Of a stretch of 54,239 nt of DNA, positions 34,522 through 41,901 are shown piece after piece; position 1 is the first letter of the stretch; the number at the start of each line of letters is the position of its first letter. The notes under the pieces are model-generated. The model did no database searches. It was given only the letters and a program-made list of their open reading frames with translations, and was not told where the DNA came from. A program made the position numbers and the translations under genes. Source of the stretch: Candidatus Pelethosoma merdigallinarum (lineage in GTDB: Bacteria > Bacillota_I > Bacilli_A > RF39 > UBA660). Location of the stretch: positions 1 to 54,239 of the forward strand of contig DVKJ01000037.1 of NCBI GenBank assembly GCA_018716065.1, in the 5' to 3' direction.

Positions 34522-34827
34522 ATGAAAAAAGATAGAAACTGTATGATGAATCAACCATTCATGATGTCCTTCCCTACCCCAATGCCTGCGATGGGACCTA
34601 TGATGGGTGGACCTATGATGGGAAATCCAATGATGGGAATGAATACAACTTCCACATCTAGTTGTGGTTGTGGAAATAATCTAGCAAGTGAAGTTGCAGC
34701 TTTAAGACAACAAGTAAATCAATTAGAAAGACGTGTTTGTATGTTAGAAAACAAACCAATCGCAACGCCATATACAACAAATTCAAATACCACTAATAAC
34801 TATGACACCAATGTTCAAATGATTTAA
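34522..34827 (+). CDS. Small Met/Gly/Pro-rich protein with coiled coil
   Basis: The 101-residue protein starts MKKDRNCMMNQPFMMSFPTP. A Met-rich region with repeats of the type GPMMGGPMMGNPMMG (about 25-40) is followed by SCGCGNN, a heptad coiled coil (LASEVAALRQQVNQLERRV, about 55-75), and a Thr/Asn-rich tail. No signal peptide is seen. Proteins of this style occur among coat or matrix proteins and metal-binding proteins, but no family is recognised. The start follows AAAGGAGTG. Own terminator follows. Confidence 0.7.
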   Translation: MKKDRNCMMNQPFMMSFPTPMPAMGPMMGGPMMGNPMMGMNTTSTSSCGCGNNLASEVAALRQQVNQLERRVCMLENKPIATPYTTNSNTTNNYDTNVQMI

Positions 34828-34831
34828 TAAG

Positions 34832-34860
34832 AAAACCATTGCCTAAAAACAATGGTTTTT
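34832..34860. terminator. Bidirectional terminator between convergent genes
   Basis: A perfect 10-bp stem AAAACCATTG / CAATGGTTTT with an 8-nt loop, followed by TATTTT. Confidence 0.9.
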
Positions 34861-34886
34861 ATTTTACCCTACTACTCAACAAACAA

Positions 34887-37826
34887 TTATTCAACCACAT
34901 ATGGATCTTGCATCGTTCCTGTTCCTGTGAATGTAATCTTTGATGGATCGATATTTATAACTGGACGAACACCGAAAGCATAATCCACGTTGTTGCTCGT
35001 AAGCACGCCCGGCGACGACACGTAGAACTCGCTCGCACGAAACCAGTAGCTGAATCCGGACGGTGACATGGTCCAATAGTTAGTTCCACTATATAAATAA
35101 TAAAGTCGATTCTGGGCATTTGTCCTTCCACCAGCTATGTTCACTTCATCTGCAGTGATTAATCCAATTGGGTTGGTTAACTTCCCATTACCACTGGTAC
35201 TTGATACACTGAATTGATCATTGTTCCGTGAACAAATCAAGTTTGGTCCTTTTCTGGTTCCTTGCCAGTCCCAGAATTTGTCATAATCATAAATTGTTGA
35301 ATGGATTCCGTATCCTTCTTGTGTGTATGGATAAGCTACTTTTGTTGATGGAACACGATTATTACAGTAAATTGCCTCTTTTGAAATCTTATTATCATAA
35401 CTTTTTAAATTGTTGTTATACCAATTTTCTAGATATGTCTTCATGGTACTATTAGCATCATTTTTATGGGCACTTTCATAACTCGTAGATGAATATTCAA
35501 TTCCTTTCACTCGTAGTGTTGTATCATTCACTCCACTCGTTACATGTAACAATCGTTGACAAGTTGCGGTCTCATTACTACTGATACAGGTATAATAATT
35601 ATTTGTATTATACTTTTCTCGATATTCTTTTGGCGTTGCTTGTACTAAATCTCCACTTAATTTAAAACTTCTAGTTGATGAATCATATGTATAAGTGGTT
35701 CCGAAATAGTATTTTGTTGTTGGCGACAATCCATTATAATCGAAAGATTGAATTGATTCTGTTATTTGATTATTAGAAGTATCTCCATACATATACCCAA
35801 CATATGCATTATCTGCCCAATAACTATTAAACGCACTCGTTCCTACTTGACGATCACTACTTGATTCTCCATTCTCATGTGGTGTCTTTCCATCATAAAT
35901 CATACGAATACTTCCATCACCATTAATTCGAATAATTCGCCAATAGTAATCTCCAAACTTGACATAGTTTCCTCCCACTGCTCCTCTGTAATAGAAGGTA
36001 TCTCCGGCATTGTCCGTACTTGCATACATTCCCGTTCCACTATTGTCATATCCTTTAATTCCTGCGGTATAATTATATACAGTAGCCGTATAAGTTGTTC
36101 CCCCATTACTATTGGTACTCGTTGTTACTTTTGTTATTCTTCGCATCACTGTACAAGATGAATTTGTACTCGTACAAGTGTAATAGTTTCCATTTGAGTA
36201 ATCGATACTACTTGGATCTTGTAAACTTGAACCTGTTAAAGTATAGTATCCTGTTGATGAATCGAATGTATATCCCGTTCCTATTTGCCAATAAGTTGTA
36301 GTTGAAACAGTACTTGTATTCGTACTGGCTACTTCTTCATAAGTAATTGCAGGCGCACTTACTTTAAAGTCTGGTGTTCCTTTATCCTTAATTGTTTGTT
36401 TTGCTTCTTCTATGTTTGTATTTTTAGTTTCTGAAGCAAGTAAACAGTCTGCTAGATCGGTGACTCCATTCTTTTCACACCAACTCTTATGTTTGATCGT
36501 TGTTGATTTGGTGTTGATTTCTGATTTGTTTCCTGCCTTGTCCTCTACATATACACTCATTAAGTAATCTTTTTCTTCTAAGCTAGTAAAAGTATAGTTA
36601 GAGTTATTACTTTCTACAAAACTTTGTCCTCCATCTTTACTGTAAAAATATTTATTAACTCCACTTTCATTATCTACTCCAGTTACTTCAAGAGTAACCG
36701 TGTCATCATTTGGTGTAACATTGAAATTATAAATCGTTGGAATCGTAGAGTCTACTTTATACAAGTCTGAACACTTTGTAGTCTCATTATTAGAAGTATC
36801 AATAGCTTTTACACATAGTCTAGTTGGTAATGAGTTACTACTTAGATTCACACTATAAACATTCTCTTGACCTTCTAGTGGAGTTGTAGGTTCACAACTT
36901 GTTTCTGTTGTCTCACAATATTTGACTTCTTTTATTCCTACATTATCTGTAATGGTACTATCTAAGGTAAGACCCTTATACCACCCATTGTTTCCCATTA
37001 CATTATTACCTAATGTAATAGTTACTTTAGGATCAGTTTCATCCGTTGTACTGACTTTTCCGGATGAAAATACAACATTACCTAAAGAATCTTCTGCTTT
37101 TACGTAGATGGTATATTCTTTATGAGTATCTAGTTGATAAATGGTATATTCATTACTTGTTGTTTCATACCATTTATTATTATCTAAAGAATAATAATAT
37201 TTTATCGCATTCGTTGCGGTTATAATAGTCTTTATTGAATTTTCACTTGGTTCAAAAGTTAAATTAGTGATAGAAAGTTCATCTACATTTCCTTCTTCTG
37301 TAGCTTCACTAAAATTAGAACTATTTCCACTTTGTAAATAATTTAAGTTCATACTGAAATCAAAACTTTGATTACTTGGTATATCTGGTATATTCTCACT
37401 CAGTTTCATGATAAGTTGAAAGGTAATATCTTGATCTACAATGAGTTCTTCTCGTGCGGTAATTCCTTCTATCTTAAAATCAATATATTCTTGTTCTTCC
37501 ATACTCATCTTTATAGAGTCTAATACGGCATCGATATTACCTAGATTGGATACAGTAATATCATACGAAATACTATCGCCTGGCTTTTCAAATGACGCAC
37601 TCATATTAGCTGTTAGTTTGTCAAAACTTGGATCTGTAACATTCTTAGCATTACCTACTATTTTCTTTGTTTCTACATTGGTAATTTCAATTCTCCAATC
37701 AGTAGTAATCCCACCAGTTCCTTGAATATTTAAAGTTTGACTTAATACCGCATAGCCTACAGTTAGTCCAATCACAATCGCACATAGTGTTCCTATAATG
37801 ATTCTCTGTTTCTTTCTCGTTCTCAC
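34887..37826 (-). CDS. Large surface protein with lectin-like, possibly hypervariable C-terminus
   Basis: The 979-residue product from GTG 37826 has a basic start and membrane/signal segment (IIIGTLCAIVIGLTVGYAVL). A TasA/camelysin-like beta domain, two or three Ig/fibronectin-like domains with VDSTIPTI and DKAGNKS turns, and a C-terminal ligand-binding-like region (YYWRIIRINGDGSIRMIYDG ... FGVRPVIN) follow. I chose GTG because AGAGGTGG precedes it. The upstream ATG at 37874 overlaps the promoter -10 and has no ribosome binding site. Codons at 34977-35072 are strikingly G/C-ending. A G9 tract adjoins the promoter. The protein is probably cell-surface and phase-variable; no LPxTG anchor is seen. 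Ligand unknown. Confidence 0.8.
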   Translation of the reverse strand: MRTRKKQRIIIGTLCAIVIGLTVGYAVLSQTLNIQGTGGITTDWRIEITNVETKKIVGNAKNVTDPSFDKLTANMSASFEKPGDSISYDITVSNLGNIDAVLDSIKMSMEEQEYIDFKIEGITAREELIVDQDITFQLIMKLSENIPDIPSNQSFDFSMNLNYLQSGNSSNFSEATEEGNVDELSITNLTFEPSENSIKTIITATNAIKYYYSLDNNKWYETTSNEYTIYQLDTHKEYTIYVKAEDSLGNVVFSSGKVSTTDETDPKVTITLGNNVMGNNGWYKGLTLDSTITDNVGIKEVKYCETTETSCEPTTPLEGQENVYSVNLSSNSLPTRLCVKAIDTSNNETTKCSDLYKVDSTIPTIYNFNVTPNDDTVTLEVTGVDNESGVNKYFYSKDGGQSFVESNNSNYTFTSLEEKDYLMSVYVEDKAGNKSEINTKSTTIKHKSWCEKNGVTDLADCLLASETKNTNIEEAKQTIKDKGTPDFKVSAPAITYEEVASTNTSTVSTTTYWQIGTGYTFDSSTGYYTLTGSSLQDPSSIDYSNGNYYTCTSTNSSCTVMRRITKVTTSTNSNGGTTYTATVYNYTAGIKGYDNSGTGMYASTDNAGDTFYYRGAVGGNYVKFGDYYWRIIRINGDGSIRMIYDGKTPHENGESSSDRQVGTSAFNSYWADNAYVGYMYGDTSNNQITESIQSFDYNGLSPTTKYYFGTTYTYDSSTRSFKLSGDLVQATPKEYREKYNTNNYYTCISSNETATCQRLLHVTSGVNDTTLRVKGIEYSSTSYESAHKNDANSTMKTYLENWYNNNLKSYDNKISKEAIYCNNRVPSTKVAYPYTQEGYGIHSTIYDYDKFWDWQGTRKGPNLICSRNNDQFSVSSTSGNGKLTNPIGLITADEVNIAGGRTNAQNRLYYLYSGTNYWTMSPSGFSYWFRASEFYVSSPGVLTSNNVDYAFGVRPVINIDPSKITFTGTGTMQDPYVVE
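34977..35072 (-). other. GC-rich codon island in the surface protein, variable-region candidate
   Basis: 54 of 96 bases are G or C and 24 of 32 codons end in G or C, in a gene otherwise dominated by A/T-ending codons. It encodes TMSPSGFSYWFRASEFY and onward, ending just before the conserved FGVRPV. The position (extreme C-terminus, before G-F/V-R-P) is where diversity-generating retroelements place their variable regions. Confidence 0.5.
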
Positions 37827-37872
37827 AAAACCACCTCTACTTCTATTATGGTTTATTCTATTATCTTTATTC

Positions 37873-37902
37873 ATTATACAAAAAGAGAGGGTTTATTGTC
37901 AA
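37873..37902 (-). promoter_or_regulatory. Surface-protein promoter
   Basis: TTGACA (37897-37902), 18 bp, TATAAT (37873-37878), both consensus. The -10 overlaps the in-frame ATG at 37872-37874, which therefore cannot be in the transcript. Confidence 0.85.
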
Positions 37903-37911
37903 TACCAATAA

Positions 37912-37920
37912 CCCCCCCCC
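37912..37920 (-). repeat. G9 homopolymer next to the -35 box
   Basis: Nine G on the minus strand, 9 nt upstream of TTGACA. Homopolymers of this length slip during replication and, placed here, could change promoter strength. One other equally long run exists in the window (286-294), at the same spacing to a TTGATA. Confidence 0.75.
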
Positions 37921-37949
37921 GTGGACGTCTAAAAAGTCACCGGATTTCA

Positions 37950-37976
37950 CTTAGACCTTATTTTTAAAGGTCTAAT
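37950..37976. other. Hairpin upstream of the G9 promoter
   Basis: TTAGACCTT and AAGGTCTAA form a 9-bp stem with a T-rich loop. The position upstream of the surface-protein promoter suggests an operator or insulating structure, but no function is shown. Confidence 0.4.
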
Positions 37977-38045
37977 AGATTAACAGAAACTTGTAAATTA
38001 TTGCCATTTGCTAACTAAAATTATTTATTCTTTTATATATTTAGT

Positions 38046-38084
38046 AAAAAAGAGACTACTTTTCATTTCTTAAAGTAGGCTCTT
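38046..38084 (-). terminator. Terminator of the HExxH protein gene
   Basis: A long stem AAAAGAGcCTACTTT / AAAGTAGtCTCTTTT (one mismatch) followed by TTT directly after the stop codon at 38085. Confidence 0.8.
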
Positions 38085-39152
38085 TTATTTTCTTTTGAGT
38101 ATAACTGGTACATGATTTAGAAATTGGTAATAAGGTTCTATATGATGATAATAGAAATCATATTCACCATTTTGATAGTAATAAACTTTTAATTGCTCTA
38201 AATAATCACAAATGATTTTTCTCTCTTCTATATTATTTTGATAGTATAATAATTGATTGGTCTTTTGGTTTAATAATTGTAAGTAAAAGGAAAGATTTGA
38301 TTCACCAGGCTTAATATAGTTTTTGAATAATGTAATAATATCGTCTAAAAGATCTTCTCTAGAACATCTTTTAAAATTTTCAATATAAAGAATAACGTTT
38401 TCTAATCTTGGATCATAATTTCCCTTTTGTTGTTCTGTATGTAAAATTTGAATATTTTCAACCATTGTGTGATAGCGATTTTCTTTTGTTAGTTGATGAA
38501 ATAATGGTGGAGCAAGTTCTGGATTCTCCTTTTTCACACACAAAGCTTTATATAATTCTAATTGTGCGATACTGATCATTTCTTTCTTTCCATCGATAGG
38601 ATAAAACGTCATAAAATGTGGATTATAAGCGACATTGTTGGTCACGATCTCTCTATATTGTTTCATAACACGATCCACTACAGATCGAGGTAATTTTTTC
38701 TTTTGTTTTATCTCTTCTATCTGTGATAAAGCATATTGATGAGCCTCGTATTCCGAAAAGTAATGATTATGAAGAAGTTCATCCTCTGGTTCTAAAGCTG
38801 TCGCATCACAAGTATAAAAATAACGATAAAATTTATTGATCGGATCTTTTTCTTCCTTATAAGTCTTGTGTTGAATAAAATGCTTACATTCATGAAGAAA
38901 TAAAAGAAGGAAAAATAAACGGTATTCGAAATTTTGCAAAAATTCGTTTACAACAAAAACATTAAGAACTATTTCTTTTTTCCCTGTGTCTATATACATT
39001 GGACAATTGGGGTCTAAGCGTTGAACAGCTATTTTTCTTACATAATCTTTATTAGGGTTCCCTGTAATTTGTTGGTTCGCAATTCTCTTAAACAATTTTA
39101 AATATTCATAAATGGTATGTTTTTGTTTCAAAAAATTCTCAATATCATTCAT
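38085..39152 (-). CDS. Cytoplasmic HExxH zincin-like protein
   Basis: The 355-residue protein has no signal peptide. The zinc motif HECKH is at residues 87-91 (FLHECKHFIQH) inside a hydrophobic helix, and a later SEYEAHQYA could supply the third ligand. The C-terminal half is helical and charged. The family is not recognised; substrate unknown. It lies 24 bp downstream of another HExxH gene, probably in one transcript. Confidence 0.65.
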   Translation of the reverse strand: MNDIENFLKQKHTIYEYLKLFKRIANQQITGNPNKDYVRKIAVQRLDPNCPMYIDTGKKEIVLNVFVVNEFLQNFEYRLFFLLLFLHECKHFIQHKTYKEEKDPINKFYRYFYTCDATALEPEDELLHNHYFSEYEAHQYALSQIEEIKQKKKLPRSVVDRVMKQYREIVTNNVAYNPHFMTFYPIDGKKEMISIAQLELYKALCVKKENPELAPPLFHQLTKENRYHTMVENIQILHTEQQKGNYDPRLENVILYIENFKRCSREDLLDDIITLFKNYIKPGESNLSFYLQLLNQKTNQLLYYQNNIEERKIICDYLEQLKVYYYQNGEYDFYYHHIEPYYQFLNHVPVILKRK

Positions 39153-39176
39153 ATTCTTTTTCCTTTCTCAAACTTA

Positions 39177-40316
39177 TTATTTCTTTAATAATGATTTTGG
39201 TTCTCCATCTATTAGATTCATGTCTTCTTGAGATAACTCATAAAGACTCCATTCATCATCCCTCTTAATAAAATAACAATCATCGGACTCTTTAGAAGTG
39301 AAATATTCGGTATCGTAATAAATCTCAGGAATTGTTTTAATCAATCCAAAGGATTTTGTTTCATAAAGTTTCATAATCCTATTATTTTGGTAAGATTGGC
39401 CATACTGTTTGGTATAGGCAACATCAATATCTTGTAAAGCTAGTTCTTGTAGAGTTTTTATGTGTTTTAAAATGTTTGAATTATGAACCGTATTTTCTTT
39501 GACAACATCTGGATAAATAGAAGCTAATTTTTTTGCTCTACTTACATTATCATAAGATAAATATAATTCGTGAATTCTATTTAGTCGTTGAACGATCGAA
39601 TCTACTTGTTTTTCTTGAATTCCTAATTGATTTAACGTGTGATAAAAAGTATCTAAAGAACCGGTTGTGCGCATTTTGTAAAAGACATCTTCTCCTAACG
39701 TTTCAATCCACATTTTGGCTAAGTTTCCTTCATACTCATAGATAGAATAATTTTCAGATGGATATTCTGTAGTAATAATATGAGTGAGTGTTTCTTCAAA
39801 AAATGAGGAATCGTCAATCGTTGGAAAAAGGGCGTGAATCATTTCGTGATAATACGTACTTGCAAAACTAGGATCTTCTTGATTAGAATGTAAATAAATA
39901 TTACTGTGAGAAAAAAGCCCAAAAAAATCTTGTTGCGTTTGAGTTTCTCCTGTGACTGTTCCCTCTTTTGGTTCATAATATACTTTTGTACCAGCGATGG
40001 ATGTTGCTAGGTTCTCATAATCGATATAGGGATTATTTTGACAATATAACAATAATTCATTTAACATAGAAGGATCAACTTTATTTGCCACTTTAAATAA
40101 TGGAGTGTCAGACATACGATCGATAAATTCCATAATAAATTCGTTTTTATCTTCATCTGGAAGCTCATTCACTTCGACTTCTAAATGATTATATGGGTGG
40201 GTATGTGCTTGAGTTGCCATTTGTAGAACTTCATAAGCTCTTTTATCTAGCCAGATGAGTTCTGATAAAATAATTAATTTGGATAAGATAAGTAAGGATG
40301 GTTTCTTTTTCGTCAT
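39177..40316 (-). CDS. HExxH zincin-like protein with N-terminal hydrophobic segment
   Basis: The 379-residue protein starts MTKKKPSLLILSKLIILSEL, a possible membrane anchor or signal. The zinc motif YYHEMIHAL is at 157-161 (HEMIH), and FEETLTHII (173-181) gives the downstream Glu of a gluzincin-like site. The rest is helical. It resembles the proteins at 38085 and 52324 only in this motif. Substrate unknown. The start follows GAGGGGCG. Confidence 0.65.
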   Translation of the reverse strand: MTKKKPSLLILSKLIILSELIWLDKRAYEVLQMATQAHTHPYNHLEVEVNELPDEDKNEFIMEFIDRMSDTPLFKVANKVDPSMLNELLLYCQNNPYIDYENLATSIAGTKVYYEPKEGTVTGETQTQQDFFGLFSHSNIYLHSNQEDPSFASTYYHEMIHALFPTIDDSSFFEETLTHIITTEYPSENYSIYEYEGNLAKMWIETLGEDVFYKMRTTGSLDTFYHTLNQLGIQEKQVDSIVQRLNRIHELYLSYDNVSRAKKLASIYPDVVKENTVHNSNILKHIKTLQELALQDIDVAYTKQYGQSYQNNRIMKLYETKSFGLIKTIPEIYYDTEYFTSKESDDCYFIKRDDEWSLYELSQEDMNLIDGEPKSLLKK

Positions 40317-40376
40317 ACATTCGCCCCTCTTTTAATCATGCTTATTATAGTCCTTTTTTTATTTTTGTCAATAAAA

Positions 40377-40397
40377 AAACCTCTATGAGGCTTTTTC
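40377..40397 (-). terminator. Terminator spanning the AI-2E exporter stop codon
   Basis: AAAGCCTC and GAGGTTTTT pair around ATA, so the TAG stop lies in the hairpin, followed by a T-run on the minus strand. Confidence 0.8.
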
Positions 40398-41456
40398 TTC
40401 TTTGTTATCTTTAATATCTTTCCATTTATCGACAATATCTTCTTTAAAATATTTAAGGGTACTGATGATTAAAATCGCAACTGGTAAAGAAATAATAATA
40501 CCTACAACACCAGCGAGGATTCCACCTGCAAATACGGATAAGATGACAATGATGGGATGAACACTATTTGTTTTTCCGTATACAAATGGATTAATGACAT
40601 AACCATCTAAATTAGATAAAATAAAGAAGGCAATGAGTGTTCGAATAAATAAGGCTGGACTAATCACAAAGGCCGTTATACTGGCAATACAGTTGGTGAT
40701 AATCCCCCCAAAATATGGGATTAACGTTGCCACTGCAGCTAAGAATCCGAGTAATAAAGCATTTGGATGTCCAATGATGTAAAAGGCAATGGTATATTCA
40801 AATAGAGTAATTAATACAATCTTGAAGAATCCATTGAAATAATTGGTCATTTCATGATCTAATAATTGTACATAACGATATGTTTTTTTGGAACGAAGGC
40901 GTAAGAAACGTTTGACTCCATCACGAATTTTTCCCATGTCAATTAAGAAATAAATGGCTGCGGAAAAACCAATGACAATCATGGAAATTGCATTCATTGA
41001 TACACCTATAAAGTTCATGGCTCCATCGGAAATATACTTACTTAAGCTTTTGATAATATCATTGAACGCAGCCGAAAGATCGGCTTGTAATGGTCCAATA
41101 TTTAAATCATAATCTAAAGATAACTCTTTAAGGAAAGCAATAATACTATTAAATAAACTACTTAATTGTTCAAATAATAATGGAGCGATTAAACCAATGG
41201 TAATGGCTAAAAGTCCTAATACAAGTCCAATCACAATAAAGACCGCAATTCCTTTTGGAATCTTTTTGCTTTCTAAATAATGAAGAAAAGGATATAAAGC
41301 ATAGGCAAAGGCAAAGGCAAATAAGAAAGGTCCCACAATAGAGAAAATCTTACTTGCTACTCCTGTCCATAAGTTTCCTGTTTGATACATTAAGAAAACA
41401 ATACCAGTTAATAATAAGAAGTTTAATAATTTATAATTGACTTTATTTTTTAACAT
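40383..41456 (-). CDS. AI-2E family (PerM-like) membrane exporter
   Basis: The 357-residue integral membrane protein has about eight hydrophobic helices: two or three N-terminal, a soluble amphipathic region (about 90-150), then further helices with the family segments GFFKIVLITLFEYTIAFYII and FGGIITNCIASI. Family members have been linked to AI-2 export, ion antiport or folate transport, so the substrate is open. It is downstream of dtd and rel with a 1-bp gap. Confidence 0.9.
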   Translation of the reverse strand: MLKNKVNYKLLNFLLLTGIVFLMYQTGNLWTGVASKIFSIVGPFLFAFAFAYALYPFLHYLESKKIPKGIAVFIVIGLVLGLLAITIGLIAPLLFEQLSSLFNSIIAFLKELSLDYDLNIGPLQADLSAAFNDIIKSLSKYISDGAMNFIGVSMNAISMIVIGFSAAIYFLIDMGKIRDGVKRFLRLRSKKTYRYVQLLDHEMTNYFNGFFKIVLITLFEYTIAFYIIGHPNALLLGFLAAVATLIPYFGGIITNCIASITAFVISPALFIRTLIAFFILSNLDGYVINPFVYGKTNSVHPIIVILSVFAGGILAGVVGIIISLPVAILIISTLKYFKEDIVDKWKDIKDNKEEKAS

Positions 41457-41457
41457 A

Positions 41458-41901
41458 TTAAGACCTACTTTCTAACATAAAAGTAGCTGGTCCATCATTA
41501 GTAATGGATACTTTCATGTTTGCACCAAAGATTCCTGTCGCATATGGAATTTGTAGTGCGCTCAATTTTTGATTAAAAAGTTCATAAAGTTGACTACTCT
41601 CTTCCCCTCGTAAGGCATGGATGTAGCTAGGACGACGTCCTTTTTTGGTATCCGCATACAAAGTAAATTGCGAAATACTTAAAACACTTCCTCCTACATC
41701 TAATAAAGAACGATTCATAACTCCTTCTTCATCATCAAAGACACGAAGATGAATCATTTTATCGATTAAATAATCGATTTCTTTTTCTGTATCTCCCTCA
41801 GTAAAACTAACTAGGGCAACAAATCCGAAAGGAATTTCTCCAACTACGTTTCCATCTACTTCGACACTGGAATGAAGGGAGCGTTGTAATAATAAACGCA
41901 T
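41458..41901 (-). CDS. dtd: D-aminoacyl-tRNA deacylase
   Basis: DTD hydrolyses D-amino acids and glycine mischarged on tRNA. The 147-residue product has the two family motifs: SxSQFTLYAD (here LSISQFTLYADTKKGRRPS) and the cross-subunit GPATFMLES near the C-terminus. Its ATG overlaps the stop of rel (TAATG). The rel-dtd pairing is common in Bacillota. Confidence 0.97.
   Translation of the reverse strand: MRLLLQRSLHSSVEVDGNVVGEIPFGFVALVSFTEGDTEKEIDYLIDKMIHLRVFDDEEGVMNRSLLDVGGSVLSISQFTLYADTKKGRRPSYIHALRGEESSQLYELFNQKLSALQIPYATGIFGANMKVSITNDGPATFMLESRS

Noticed and set aside
34891..35076. Open frame in another phase across the end of the surface protein
   Set aside because: It exists only because the GC-rich codon island lacks stop codons in other frames; no start signal.
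37824..37874. ATG at 37874 as start of the large surface protein
   Set aside because: It overlaps a consensus -10 box and has no ribosome binding site; GTG 37826 has both position and site.
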